From assembly GCA_020850475.1 (NCBI GenBank), contig JADZEO010000155.1, positions 1 to 64,000 of the forward strand: a stretch of DNA of 64,000 nucleotides, in the 5' to 3' direction. The notes below the pieces were generated by a model. That model saw nothing but the letters and a program-made list of their open reading frames with translations. It did not search any database and was not told the DNA's origin. The position numbers and the translations under genes were made by a program. This DNA comes from Bdellovibrionales bacterium (GTDB taxonomy: Bacteria; Bdellovibrionota; Bdellovibrionia; Bdellovibrionales; UBA1609). Positions 1 to 8,712 of the stretch are shown here, piece after piece; the stretch's first letter is position 1, and every line of letters starts with the position of its first letter.

Positions 1-1
1 C

Positions 2-835
2 GACCGGCCTGGAGATTCGTTTCCGGAGATCGCGAAGACGGGAGCCAACACCGTTCGCTTCATGTGGCTTACCATGATTGAACCAAGTGAGGTCGTGCAG
101 ACTCTGCAGCGAGCAGTTGACTCAAAACTCATTCCCATCTGGGAACTCCACGATGCGACGGGAGACTGGTCGAAGATGGCCGATATTGAGGCCTATTGGA
201 CCTCCCCCACCACCCTCGACATACTCAAACGGTTTGATACCAAGATGATCGTGAATCTGGCTAACGAGGCCGGAGCCACTGTCAGCAACCAAGAACTCAC
301 GACTGTTTACTCGCGTCTGGTGAGTAAACTTCGAGACGCGGGAGTTAAGGCCCCCCTTATGATTGATGCCTCGGGCTGGGGCCGCAATGCGGAACAACTC
401 CTCGAAATTGCGCCGATCCTATTGAATCAAGATCCCCTTCACAATCTCATTTTTTCCTGGCACGTCTATGATTCGGGAAGCGACCAACCGGCGAGAATTC
501 AGCGAGTCGCAAGTAGCTTTAAACAACAAAAACTCCCCTTCATCATCGGCGAATTTGGGCCCAAATCTCCAGGTGCTTGTCACCTCGATGTCCCTTGGCT
601 TGAGGTGATAAGAACGGCACAACAACTGGGTCTTGGCTATCTCCCCTGGTCCTGGGATAACTTCAATGGCGACTGTGAAGACGGTGAATTTTCGGTGTTC
701 GATCTCGTCACCGACGGCATCCACCTCTCCACCTTACGCTCGGGTTGGGCGACCGAAGTCATCATGACCGACGCCGCGAGTATCAACAAAACCTCGCGGC
801 GAACGGCGTGGCAAGAACAAGGTCGCTGCCAATAG
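2..835 (+). CDS. GH5-type glycoside hydrolase (5' truncated by window edge)
   Basis: The reading frame is open from base 2, before the first ATG at 62, so the gene starts outside the window. The segment around TGANTVRFMWL is the early strand of a GH5 TIM barrel. NLANEAG holds the Asn-Glu pair with the acid/base glutamate, a HVYDSGS segment follows, and FIIGEFG holds the nucleophile glutamate. The WSWDNFNG aromatic stretch near the end would line the sugar cleft. The family hydrolyses beta-linked polysaccharides such as cellulose or mannan; the substrate cannot be read here. A signal peptide would lie outside the window. Confidence 0.8.
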   Translation, partial: DRPGDSFPEIAKTGANTVRFMWLTMIEPSEVVQTLQRAVDSKLIPIWELHDATGDWSKMADIEAYWTSPTTLDILKRFDTKMIVNLANEAGATVSNQELTTVYSRLVSKLRDAGVKAPLMIDASGWGRNAEQLLEIAPILLNQDPLHNLIFSWHVYDSGSDQPARIQRVASSFKQQKLPFIIGEFGPKSPGACHLDVPWLEVIRTAQQLGLGYLPWSWDNFNGDCEDGEFSVFDLVTDGIHLSTLRSGWATEVIMTDAASINKTSRRTAWQEQGRCQ

Positions 836-962
836 CTTTGCCGTCGAGTGGTTGGTGGTTGACTATAAATTCTTCACGATGTTTTGCGCTCGCAAACTTT
901 TGATTGTCCCGCCCATCGTTCGCGGTTATGGCCTCAAGTATTCACAGACGGGGGGATGTCGC

Positions 963-1364
963 GTGAAAGCACCTTCTATCAGATCACTTCTTTTACTGAT
1001 GGGTATAATTTTAAGCTTAGGTTTGGCCGCGGGTTGTTCTTCGGGCTTTAGGGCCAAGAACGCGGGCAACATCAATGGCGCGAGTCCCAATCCTCCACCG
1101 GCAACAGAATGGGTAGTGCCAGAAATTTATCTCGTCATCGGCCAAGTGACGGAATTTGATTTGAACACGACTCTCCCCCCACAGGTTGAACGCGGCGGCG
1201 TTTTTGGTGTTGATCCCAAGGGCTCACCGCTTCCAGAAGGGATGATACTTGACCCCGACGGAATTCTCCACCTCGGCACCGCCCAAGCGGGCCGGGTTAC
1301 GGGAGTGATTTTCTCCTACACCACTCCGGATCTCATCGACGCCGCCCATTTTGCTCTCGACTAA
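963..1364 (+). CDS. Putative Ig-fold (He_PIG-like) lipoprotein
   Basis: I chose the GTG at 963 because a GGGGGA ribosome site lies just upstream and because it places a signal peptide at the N-terminus ending in the lipobox LAAGC. An upstream in-frame ATG at 852 would bury the signal peptide. The mature part is about 110 residues and contains PLPEGMILDPDGILHLGTA, which fits the putative Ig domain pattern found in surface proteins. It follows the GH5 gene by about 130 bases. Function unknown; probably anchored in the outer membrane. Confidence 0.65.
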   Translation: MKAPSIRSLLLLMGIILSLGLAAGCSSGFRAKNAGNINGASPNPPPATEWVVPEIYLVIGQVTEFDLNTTLPPQVERGGVFGVDPKGSPLPEGMILDPDGILHLGTAQAGRVTGVIFSYTTPDLIDAAHFALD

Positions 1365-1386
1365 AGCAGTTCAGTGGGGCTGGAGT

Positions 1387-1397
1387 CTCAATTTGAG
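1387..1397. promoter_or_regulatory. CTCAATTTGAG palindrome, site 1
   Basis: A perfect odd-centred palindrome (TCTCAATTTGAGA with flanks) about 64 bases upstream of the metallopeptidase start. Exact copies occur at 14037 and 20665, and a one-mismatch copy at 23732, all near starts of secreted-protein genes. It is probably an operator for an unidentified regulator. Confidence 0.5.
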
Positions 1398-1460
1398 AGG
1401 GTCCTGGGTCAGCCCGGCCCCTCGATTGACCTCTGTCACTAAAATTCCGACAAGACATTG

Positions 1461-2630
1461 ATGTCACGATTCTTTGCTCGCTTTCTCATCCTTGTGGCGT
1501 GGGTGGTGTGCGCTACGTCCGCCACGGGCAACCCCTGCACGATCGAATCGCTCCGCGCGCGCCATCCCGACTTTTGCGAATCCCGTTGGCGGAGTCGGCC
1601 GCTTACGCCCGCTCAAACGACGGAGTTGTTTCACGAAGTGCGCTCCTTGATGCGCGAATTGATCTTGCAAGGACGCAGTCCCAACCAACTGACGGACCAA
1701 GAAGCGTCGCTGCTTTCCAGAATTGAAACCACCGAGCTCGGGAGCTTTACTCAATGCGGAACCGGCACCACGGCGATCAACGCCTCCTATCGCGGAAATG
1801 AACATCGTGTGACCCTTTGTGATAATTTACGACGCCTCCCCATCCCCGCCTTGGTGGGAATGATCGGTCACGAAATCGGCCACAGCGCTGATTCATGCCA
1901 ATGTCAAACTCCCCATTTGCACACCGGCGCGCGCGAGCGTCTGCAAATACCTCCAGCCCAACTCAGGCGAATGTCTAACGGTGGTGATCTGGCGCAAGAC
2001 CTCCAACGCGGAACCGGTTCGCTCCATATTGTTTCGCACGCCCTACTGGGACAGGATCGCCTTTGGCAGGACTGGGCCCGAGAAGGAAAAGTTGAAGTGC
2101 GCGGCATTGCCATGCCCTTATCCGAGTACCCCCTAAACGGAATCCGCATGTGCCTTGCCAATCAAGCGGGATTGATGACGGCGAGCACCTCCCCTCAGCT
2201 CGCCCGCAGTCGCGACGACCACGGATGTAACAGCATGGGGGACTACGAGACGATGGCGGATGTTTGGGGTGCCTATGCCCTCGAAAAATACTTTGAACGC
2301 CACCCCGAACTACAAGGCACGGCCGCCCTCGGCATGTTTGAAAACCGCAAGCATGAGCTTTGTTCCCCTAAGGGCTATCCTGAAACCGAACGAAAGTTGG
2401 CGGAAATTTGGATGAGTCGCCCAGCGACGGCACGTGCCCTGGGTTGTGAACCGGCGTCACAACATCGCTGCCTTGATCGACTCCCGTTTCGAGGACCAGC
2501 GACTGCGCCAAGCCCGGCCACAGCTATCAATCCACCCTGTGAGGAGGCCGGCCCACGATCCCAAGATCGCACGGGCCTCGATGTGCGCTGGCTACGAGGT
2601 TTTCTTAACACCAGTCCCGGTGGCAATTAA
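1461..2630 (+). CDS. Secreted zinc metallopeptidase-like protein (HExxH)
   Basis: A 389-residue protein with a signal peptide ending near ATSATG. HEIGH at residues 137-141 is the zinc-binding and catalytic motif. Glu263 in YETMADVWG is a likely third zinc ligand, as in gluzincins. Many cysteines suggest disulfides in the periplasm or outside the cell. A TTG lies directly before the ATG; I used the ATG. The C-terminal 60 residues are Pro/Ala rich and appear unstructured. The 3' end overlaps the converging gene at 2627 by four bases. The exact peptidase family is not clear. Confidence 0.7.
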   Translation: MSRFFARFLILVAWVVCATSATGNPCTIESLRARHPDFCESRWRSRPLTPAQTTELFHEVRSLMRELILQGRSPNQLTDQEASLLSRIETTELGSFTQCGTGTTAINASYRGNEHRVTLCDNLRRLPIPALVGMIGHEIGHSADSCQCQTPHLHTGARERLQIPPAQLRRMSNGGDLAQDLQRGTGSLHIVSHALLGQDRLWQDWAREGKVEVRGIAMPLSEYPLNGIRMCLANQAGLMTASTSPQLARSRDDHGCNSMGDYETMADVWGAYALEKYFERHPELQGTAALGMFENRKHELCSPKGYPETERKLAEIWMSRPATARALGCEPASQHRCLDRLPFRGPATAPSPATAINPPCEEAGPRSQDRTGLDVRWLRGFLNTSPGGN

Positions 2631-3109
2631 TCTTGCGTGTAGGGCCAGTGAAAGGGTTCTGCCTCGACCTTGCGCTCAAGGGCCATGAAGACATTCCAGC
2701 GCGCATAGGCCGCTCCCGGCTGACCATCGAGATACTTGATACGGTAGAGGCCAGGATAAATCACCGACCAACTGCCGACGAGCCAAGCATAGACCAAGCG
2801 ACCGTCGGGAAACTTCAAAGTGTACTCACAAGCCTCACCGACATAATAGGGGTCAACTTCGCCACAGGCATTGAGGTTAACGACTTCAACGTTGTCGACT
2901 TCTTGCCCGATCAGATTGAGCATCTCGAGAGCCGAAATCGGAGTCTCATCTCCGCCCACGGGGGGCTGAGGGCAATAGGGACTTGGAAATTGCGGATCTA
3001 TTGGAACCGGGCACGGATCATCCGGAAGAGGCGTGTAGGCAAGGGCGGCTCCACACACCACAGTCACGACCAACAAACATAAGGACTTCCAAAATTGACC
3101 CCGGTTCAT
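2627..3109 (-). CDS. Secreted protein of unknown function
   Basis: A 160-residue protein with a clear Sec signal peptide (cleavage near AALA-YT) followed by a Pro/Cys-rich segment. I recognise no family. The C-terminal half contains SWSVIYPGLYRIKYLDG, which weakly resembles LSGVIYPKLK in the next gene (3264-3734), so the two may be distant paralogs arranged in tandem on the same strand. An AAGGAG-like site precedes the ATG. Confidence 0.6.
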   Translation of the reverse strand: MNRGQFWKSLCLLVVTVVCGAALAYTPLPDDPCPVPIDPQFPSPYCPQPPVGGDETPISALEMLNLIGQEVDNVEVVNLNACGEVDPYYVGEACEYTLKFPDGRLVYAWLVGSWSVIYPGLYRIKYLDGQPGAAYARWNVFMALERKVEAEPFHWPYTQD

Positions 3110-3263
3110 AAAGGCTCCTCTTACTTAAATGCCTCACAAAAGACGTGAAGAAGACCTTAATTAACACATCCGGGGACGGTGTCCACGAATCCGCATTTTG
3201 AAAAAATGTAGGCTGTAAGTGTTTTAGGCCGGCACCGCGAACTGGCGCCGACCCACGCCCAAA

Positions 3264-3734
3264 TTAGCGCTTATTGTATTTGTAGATCTCGGTCACTTCG
3301 CCTTCCGGCGCCCCTTCCTCATCGGGAAAAGGATAATCCTTGCGCGCAAATACCTTTAAAGCCGGCACCCACTTGCCCGCCTTCAGCTTGGGGTAGATAA
3401 CCCCGCTCAGGCCCAGCAAATTCCAGCAGCCCGGATCGTCGCAATCATCGTCTTTGGGATTTTCCCACTTAAAGACCAAGCGACCGGCAGCGGTCGGCTT
3501 AAGGGGAATCGTGCGATCAAAGTCGACCAAATACAGCACCACTTGGCCGTTTTCCTTTTTAACTTCGCCTGCCACACAGGGACGATCTTCCGTGTCCTTG
3601 CACCATTCGTTGGTGAGCTCTTCGTACTCACCATAAACCTCACCGCTCGCCAAATTGTACTTCGGCATCGGCGGATTGGCGGCACTCGCGGCCAAACTCA
3701 ACATCAAACCCAGTGTTACAACAAATGTCTTCAT
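3264..3734 (-). CDS. Secreted protein of unknown function
   Basis: The start at 3734 (MKTFVVTLGL) has a GAGGGGGC ribosome site; a longer version would add eight residues before the signal peptide. The mature protein is about 135 residues and rich in Asp, Glu and Lys. Two CxxxxxxxC-like pairs (around WCKDTEDRPC and DDDCDDPGCW) suggest disulfides. No family recognised. Possibly a distant paralog of the neighbour at 2627-3109. Confidence 0.6.
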   Translation of the reverse strand: MKTFVVTLGLMLSLAASAANPPMPKYNLASGEVYGEYEELTNEWCKDTEDRPCVAGEVKKENGQVVLYLVDFDRTIPLKPTAAGRLVFKWENPKDDDCDDPGCWNLLGLSGVIYPKLKAGKWVPALKVFARKDYPFPDEEGAPEGEVTEIYKYNKR

Positions 3735-3823
3735 ACTGCCCCCTCGCGTATTCACCAACTCGAGGTGCCGTCATATCAAGTGATTTGCCAACAAACCACC
3801 TTCAGGAGGCAATGATAGATTTT

Positions 3824-4693
3824 TCACTTTTGACAAGTGGGGCACCAATAGCTGCTGCGACCGCCAATGGTGGTCTGGCGGATCAGGGTTTGGCAGCGGC
3901 GGCAAGGCTGACCCGCTCGCTCATAGACTTTTAGTTTTTGATAAAAGTGGCCCTCTCCCCCACCAGTTTGACGAAAGTCTCTAAAGGTGGTCCCGCCCTT
4001 TTCGATGGCGGCTTTGAGCACTCGTCTTGATTCGCGCACAATTCGGGAAAATTCGTCCCGCGAAACCCGCCGCGCGAGCCTGTGGGGCCTTACTCCCGAC
4101 CGAAACAAAATCTCGGAGGCATAAATGTTGCCAATCCCAACTACGACCTTTTGGTCCATAAGAAAGTTTTTGACCGCCACGGATCGGCCGCGCGACAGGG
4201 TCAACAACTGGTCGGCGGTGAACTTTGCTTTCTCAAGTGGCTCCGGTCCCAACTGTTGAAAGTAGGGGTGCTCTTGCCAATTCGCTTTCGGGATCACCCG
4301 AAAGAGCCCAAACCGGCGGGGGTCATTATAAACCAAGATGCGCGGGTCACCGCGTAGGTAAACGAGCACATGATCATGGGGTTTTTGCTGCTCAATCACC
4401 GCAGTGCCGGCCATCGAGGCTGCGCCGCCTCGCAAACTAGAATTGATCACGCGCCACGATCCGGTCATTCCCAAATGAGACACCACCAATTGCTCACCCA
4501 CTTCCCACAACATGTACTTAGCTCGACGAAAAAATCGGGTGACTTGAGATCCCTGAAGGGATTGTACTTCCTGTGGTACGATAGGTTCGCGCAATCGCGC
4601 CTCGCAAACTTCCACTTTAGCAATTGCAATGGGAGTTGGAAAGACTTCGGTTAACCCACGGCAGACCGTTTCAACTTCGGGGAGTTCGGGCAT
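3824..4693 (-). CDS. mutM: Formamidopyrimidine-DNA glycosylase (Fpg/MutM)
   Basis: The enzyme excises oxidised purines such as 8-oxoguanine and cuts the abasic site. The start at 4693 gives the canonical N-terminus PELPEVETV, where Pro1 is the nucleophile after Met removal and Glu2 is catalytic; an upstream in-frame ATG at 4729 is therefore wrong. The helix-two-turn-helix is seen around VVGIGNIYASEILF. A C-terminal zinc finger CRRC...CPTC is intact. Length of 289 residues is slightly long for the family but normal. It is close behind the 4726-5412 gene, with 32 bases between. Confidence 0.95.
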   Translation of the reverse strand: MPELPEVETVCRGLTEVFPTPIAIAKVEVCEARLREPIVPQEVQSLQGSQVTRFFRRAKYMLWEVGEQLVVSHLGMTGSWRVINSSLRGGAASMAGTAVIEQQKPHDHVLVYLRGDPRILVYNDPRRFGLFRVIPKANWQEHPYFQQLGPEPLEKAKFTADQLLTLSRGRSVAVKNFLMDQKVVVGIGNIYASEILFRSGVRPHRLARRVSRDEFSRIVRESRRVLKAAIEKGGTTFRDFRQTGGGEGHFYQKLKVYERAGQPCRRCQTLIRQTTIGGRSSYWCPTCQK

Positions 4694-4725
4694 CAGGCAC
4701 CTTACCTTGCTTACTCTTGGGCATC

Positions 4726-5412
4726 TCATTCAAGTGACTTGCGGGTCAACAAATAGCGACGGGCTTTAGTTCTTCCTCTCGCGCGCACTCCCTTGAGCGA
4801 TGCTAAATCACGTTCGGCCTGACGGCGAGAAATCTGATGTTTTAAAAGCCCTAAATAATCGGCCAGGCGAATCTGCCCCTGTCGCCCGAGCAGGTCTCGA
4901 AGCATTGCGAGCCGCTCGGATTTCTGCCAGGGGTTTCTGCGTAAGGGTTGATCGGTCTTAACCAATAACTCCCCAGAGACAAATCCCCAATCGCGATACG
5001 GCTTGAGACTAAACTGAGCGTCCTGCACCATCAACTTACCGCCGATTTTCCGTAACCCGTAAAAGAATTGAGGCCAACCCGTTTGTGGTTCAATGCCATT
5101 CATCACCAGACACGCCCAATGACGAAACGCCGTGCGGTCAATGCTCGGCAGCTGCAAGTCGACAAACTCCAACACCACTCCCAGGGCAGCCGGCCACGGC
5201 TGACTCTGGAGATTTTGGTTGAAAGTGAGAGGCGAGATCTTTGGCCATTGATTGAGGAGATATTGGACCAATGCTTCTGCCACCCTTGGTTCCAGTCGCG
5301 CCCATTGACTCATCAGAGCCAAATCGTCTGGCGAGATAGGGGCAAAGGTTTGCAGATCATGAATGGCCTGCGACAGTTCCGCGACCTGAGGGAAGTGGCG
5401 CAGCCCCTTCAT
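4726..5412 (-). CDS. Unknown protein with C-terminal winged-helix-like region
   Basis: A 228-residue cytosolic protein with no signal peptide. The last 60 residues (from about AMLRDLLGRQGQIRLADYLGLL) look like a DeoR/winged-helix DNA-binding fold followed by an Arg-rich tail. The N-terminal 160 residues resemble nothing I know. Its start overlaps the stop of the nucleotidyltransferase-like gene at 5409, so the two are translationally coupled. The pairing of a DNA-binding protein with a DUF6036-type protein resembles toxin-antitoxin or abortive-infection modules, but that is inference. Confidence 0.6.
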   Translation of the reverse strand: MKGLRHFPQVAELSQAIHDLQTFAPISPDDLALMSQWARLEPRVAEALVQYLLNQWPKISPLTFNQNLQSQPWPAALGVVLEFVDLQLPSIDRTAFRHWACLVMNGIEPQTGWPQFFYGLRKIGGKLMVQDAQFSLKPYRDWGFVSGELLVKTDQPLRRNPWQKSERLAMLRDLLGRQGQIRLADYLGLLKHQISRRQAERDLASLKGVRARGRTKARRYLLTRKSLE

Positions 5413-5933
5413 TGCCCGTCCTCTGAGATATCATCGAGAAAGTCAAAAGCCAGGTCAACTCCGGGGATCCTTCGCGCCCGCAGACTTTCCAGATGTCTTT
5501 CGACCAGCTCGCGGTTGATGCCACTTTTGAGAAGTAGTTTGGCATGGGGAACATCTTTTTGTCGGCCGGCAAAAAGCTTCATGATTAGCATGTCTTCACG
5601 CCCTAAGGCATCGACTGTCAGCTGCTTGCCGGCGAAGACCCTGATCAAACGACTCGCATAATCTTTTGGAAGGTTGTGGGTAAAAGTCGAAAAGTAGGGG
5701 TTGAGCCAGTCGGGCGAAATATTGAGCTCATTCCCCACCTCTTTGACGATGCCATCTAGGTCTTCAAAAGGAGTCTGCAAAGGCACCGCATCGATGTCGT
5801 AGGTCGCGATTGGAAAACCGTGGGCCAACACCATGGCTCCCCCGCCACCCATCATCATCTTAACTGGGAACCTGAGCTTCTGATCAAACAAGCCGAGGGC
5901 CTTTAACATCATGTTTTTATTAATTTGTTTCAT
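5409..5933 (-). CDS. DUF6036-type nucleotidyltransferase-like protein
   Basis: A segment MMMGGGGAMVLAHGFPIATYDID contains a Gly-rich turn and a TxDID-type acidic motif, as in minimal nucleotidyltransferases of the DUF6036/AbiEii group. Length about 174 residues. An upstream ATG at 5951 lies inside the promoter -10 region, so I prefer 5933 (MKQINK) or 5912. The first half of a two-gene operon with 4726-5412. Known relatives are often toxins or antiphage factors; the role here is unproven. Confidence 0.6.
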   Translation of the reverse strand: MKQINKNMMLKALGLFDQKLRFPVKMMMGGGGAMVLAHGFPIATYDIDAVPLQTPFEDLDGIVKEVGNELNISPDWLNPYFSTFTHNLPKDYASRLIRVFAGKQLTVDALGREDMLIMKLFAGRQKDVPHAKLLLKSGINRELVERHLESLRARRIPGVDLAFDFLDDISEDGQ

Positions 5934-5939
5934 AATGCT

Positions 5940-5968
5940 ATTATACGTCATTTAAATAAATGTCGCAA
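5940..5968 (-). promoter_or_regulatory. Sigma-70-like promoter for the nucleotidyltransferase pair
   Basis: On the minus strand TTGCGA is followed after exactly 17 bases by a perfect TATAAT. Transcription would start close to the ATG at 5933, so the message may be leaderless. No ribosome site is visible before that ATG. Confidence 0.6.
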
Positions 5969-6250
5969 TCACAAATTTTATCTAGTTATTTAAAATAGTT
6001 ATGAATATATCTTTAGTGAGCTTGGTGCCTACTTGTTGGTTCCGAATGGCATGGATTTTTGAGCAAAGTTTGATCGCAATCAATGGTCCAAACAAAATAT
6101 TTTTTGTTCTCTAAATAATATGTGACCCCAAAGTGGGACGTATCAGGTAAGGGCGTTCACCTTAACCTTCGGTTAAATCTGTTTCCCCCCCTTAACCCCT
6201 TGGTCGAGTGACCGATAGAAAACCCAGTGCAATTTCAATGGAGGTAAAAA

Positions 6251-7438
6251 ATGGAACGTCGGCTGAAGCGAATCTCTGGTCTCACCACGACACTTATAAT
6301 TGGTATGGTCATTGGCCTTTCTGGCTGCGGCAGCAACGAAGATAATGATGATGACGGCGCCTCAGGTAGCTCGGCCCTGGTCACTGGAGTATCGCAAGTC
6401 AACTCTCAACTGAGCGCGGTTTCAGATACAATTGGTTCGTCATCAGGATCTTCATCCGTCATCACCCCATTTTCGGCTCTCGACACGGTATGGACGACAA
6501 CCGATGGCGTGATTGCTCTATCTAATAGTGGGTATGAAACTCTCTCCGATTGGCTGGGTCACATGTTCGACGGCACTTTCGTCAACAGCAACAATTCTCA
6601 CGTGACCTTTGAGGGCCGACTAGAAAACAATTTAAAAATTCTCTGCTTTGTTGGTGCCGCGGGACTACCTGTCGATGGCACCGGACTTCCCGCCGACGGC
6701 ACTCACAGCATCACCATTACGGCTGCCATGTTATCATCTTGCAATGAAAGCGATGCCTCAATGGTGGGTTTAACTGTATCGGTTGTCGCTGCCACTCTTT
6801 CTGACACCACAATTTACGACAAGTCCTTTAATTTCACCCTCCCCGGCTCTGAGTCGTGCCCGTATAAATTCTTAGCGCGCGCCAACTCGTCAGCGGTGAA
6901 TATTGCGGCAGGTGAAGACCAAAACTGCGACGGCCGCGATCATGCCTCACGCGCGGTCATGCGCTTTGATCTCTCATCACGCCTCTTTCGCTTCTATTAC
7001 GTTTCCCATGCCTTTTCCGGATCAGGATCGGGCTTTGAATTCTATCGCGGCTATTACGATGAAACGGCTGACGAGGCCTACATCCTTGGCTTTTACGGCG
7101 GCGATACCAACTATACCTCGGCTGGACTCAATAACTACATTGGCTTCACGGTGGCAGGTAAGCCGAGCGGGTCTGGCACGGCCGCAGTGAGTGCTAAAGT
7201 CGCCGGTCAAGGCAGCGGCCATCTCTCCGATGGCGTCTATAACGGTTGCGTGACTTCGTCTAACGGCACCATCTCTTCATCCACTGACACCCTCTCGTGC
7301 ACGCTAACGGGCACGAGCATGAGTTCCGCCTATACGCAAATCACCACTGAGTATGACTCCTTTACGAGTCGATCACAAATTTACGACATCGGCGCCACCA
7401 CTGACGTCGACTTCACCAACAACTCAGATATGTATTAA
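6251..7438 (+). CDS. Large lipoprotein of unknown function
   Basis: A strong GGAGG site precedes the ATG. The 395-residue product has a signal peptide ending in the lipobox LSGC followed by an acidic Asn/Asp linker and a Ser/Gly/Thr-rich low-complexity region. The rest is beta-rich with four or more cysteines, including a pair near ESCPYKFLA and NCDGRD. No family recognised. It stands alone, with about 300 bases upstream holding no gene apart from the promoter region of the divergent 5933 gene, and a terminator directly downstream. Confidence 0.75.
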   Translation: MERRLKRISGLTTTLIIGMVIGLSGCGSNEDNDDDGASGSSALVTGVSQVNSQLSAVSDTIGSSSGSSSVITPFSALDTVWTTTDGVIALSNSGYETLSDWLGHMFDGTFVNSNNSHVTFEGRLENNLKILCFVGAAGLPVDGTGLPADGTHSITITAAMLSSCNESDASMVGLTVSVVAATLSDTTIYDKSFNFTLPGSESCPYKFLARANSSAVNIAAGEDQNCDGRDHASRAVMRFDLSSRLFRFYYVSHAFSGSGSGFEFYRGYYDETADEAYILGFYGGDTNYTSAGLNNYIGFTVAGKPSGSGTAAVSAKVAGQGSGHLSDGVYNGCVTSSNGTISSSTDTLSCTLTGTSMSSAYTQITTEYDSFTSRSQIYDIGATTDVDFTNNSDMY

Positions 7439-7457
7439 ATTGTTTGTAGCTCTTTGG

Positions 7458-7486
7458 CTCAGGACTCCTAAGGGAGTCCTGAGTTT
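7458..7486. terminator. Hairpin terminator between converging genes
   Basis: A perfect 11-bp stem (CTCAGGACTCC / GGAGTCCTGAG) with loop TAAG, then TTTGATCTT. It lies 20 bases after the 6251-7438 gene and five bases before the converging 7491 stop, so it could serve both strands. Confidence 0.7.
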
Positions 7487-7490
7487 GATC

Positions 7491-7988
7491 TTAGTGCATC
7501 AGCTGATCGAGTTCGTCGCCCACATCATCGATTTGAGTCGGATCGGTCTTGGCGCGAATAATTAATTCAATCGCCCGCTGTTGTTTGAGGCGGCCCTCGG
7601 CCATCAGTTCACATGCTTGTTGCTCCAAGGGATCGGTCTCGCGGTAAACCGTTACGTGTTGGGGCCAGAGGTTCTTCACCCCATTGCCGCCCCCGGCACA
7701 GAGGGGAATGAGGTGATCAATCTTAAATTCTCCCCGCGGCATTTTGGTCACTTGATAACCGAAAGTTTGGTCGTAAACTTCCATCACCTGACGCTTGGTC
7801 TCTGGCTCCACGTGCCGGCCACAATACTTGATGTGTTCTGGGTAGCGATAGCCCTCGGGCCTCGAACAGATTTCACCGGGTGTGAGTTGTTGGTTGGGAG
7901 TAACAGGATAAGGACGATGATACTGCGAACCCGCCCACGCGATCTGCGTCGTGCAGACCAATAACAATGCGACCATCCCCTTTCGCAT
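7491..7988 (-). CDS. Secreted HNH endonuclease
   Basis: A 165-residue protein with a Sec signal peptide (cleavage near IAWA-GS). The motif FKIDHLIPLCAGGGNGVKNLWPQ is the HNH core: the His before LIPL is the general base, and the Asn and the NLWPQ segment complete the beta-beta-alpha-metal fold. Two Cys pairs upstream (around ICSRP and KYCGRH) suit an exported enzyme. Such nucleases degrade extracellular or prey DNA; in a predatory bacterium that would be a natural role, but this is inference. Confidence 0.8.
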   Translation of the reverse strand: MRKGMVALLLVCTTQIAWAGSQYHRPYPVTPNQQLTPGEICSRPEGYRYPEHIKYCGRHVEPETKRQVMEVYDQTFGYQVTKMPRGEFKIDHLIPLCAGGGNGVKNLWPQHVTVYRETDPLEQQACELMAEGRLKQQRAIELIIRAKTDPTQIDDVGDELDQLMH

Positions 7989-8202
7989 CTGACCTCCAGT
8001 AGTCGGGCATTTCTTCTGGTGCCCGGTAGAAACGTCGAACCTTATTATCGACTTATACTTTTGGAACCTGTGAAAAAGCCTAGATGAAAGAAGGGGGTGT
8101 TGCCACCCTTGTCTTTATGCGTCATCAACTTTTTAGCCAGGATCTGCTGGTGCCGAAGAATGAGTCTTCTGCTCTGCCGCCCTTTTTGGCACACTATTGG
8201 GG

Positions 8203-8712
8203 ATGGATGAACGCCGCTTTGAGTATCGCCCCAACTTGGTTCTTCTTTTCGCCGTCACCTTGCTCATGGGTTGGTTTGGCACTTGGTATCTCATCGTTGC
8301 TCAAGTGAACCGCAATCGGTCTTACATTCGGAGTGTTATTGAATTCACTCCAGCTGAATCGACCATCATCTATTATGCCCTTTCCATCATCTGCTTTGGC
8401 TTTGCCATCCTGGGCGTTTGGGGAATTTCCAAATCCTTCCAACAAGGCCCGAGCTTTCTGATTTTTCATAGTGACCACGTGGAAATTCCGCCCGCCTTTT
8501 TTCGACCACGTCGGCGCATTCCCTTTCAAAAGGTGGTGGGCCTTGAGGAGCGCAGTCTGCTCGGTATTAAAACCATTGGCTTGCGCCTTGAAGGCGAGAG
8601 GTTCACGCTCTTTGGCCATCGCTTTCGCTCGAAAGCAGAATGTCAGGAAGCCTTTGAAGCTTTGCGCGAGTCGATTCAAAACTCGACGAGAAATCCCACC
8701 TCTACCACTTGA
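8203..8712 (+). CDS. Small membrane protein, paralog of 10709-11203
   Basis: The product begins with FEYRPNLVL, followed by two membrane spans (about residues 12-32 and 58-80) and a cytosolic C-terminal domain carrying HSDHVEIPP and RRRIPFQKV. The gene on the other side of kup has the same layout (YRPNLTV, two spans, HDDHLDIPP, RHRVHFRDV), so the pair are paralogs. A PH-like C-terminal domain is possible. An in-frame TTG at 8197 is an alternative start. The 3' end overlaps the converging kup gene by 37 bases. Confidence 0.7.
   Translation: MDERRFEYRPNLVLLFAVTLLMGWFGTWYLIVAQVNRNRSYIRSVIEFTPAESTIIYYALSIICFGFAILGVWGISKSFQQGPSFLIFHSDHVEIPPAFFRPRRRIPFQKVVGLEERSLLGIKTIGLRLEGERFTLFGHRFRSKAECQEAFEALRESIQNSTRNPTSTT

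Noticed and set aside
8194-8679. A 161-codon minus-strand frame opposite the 8203 membrane protein
   Set aside because: The plus-strand product has membrane spans and a clear paralog at 10709; the antisense product has neither.
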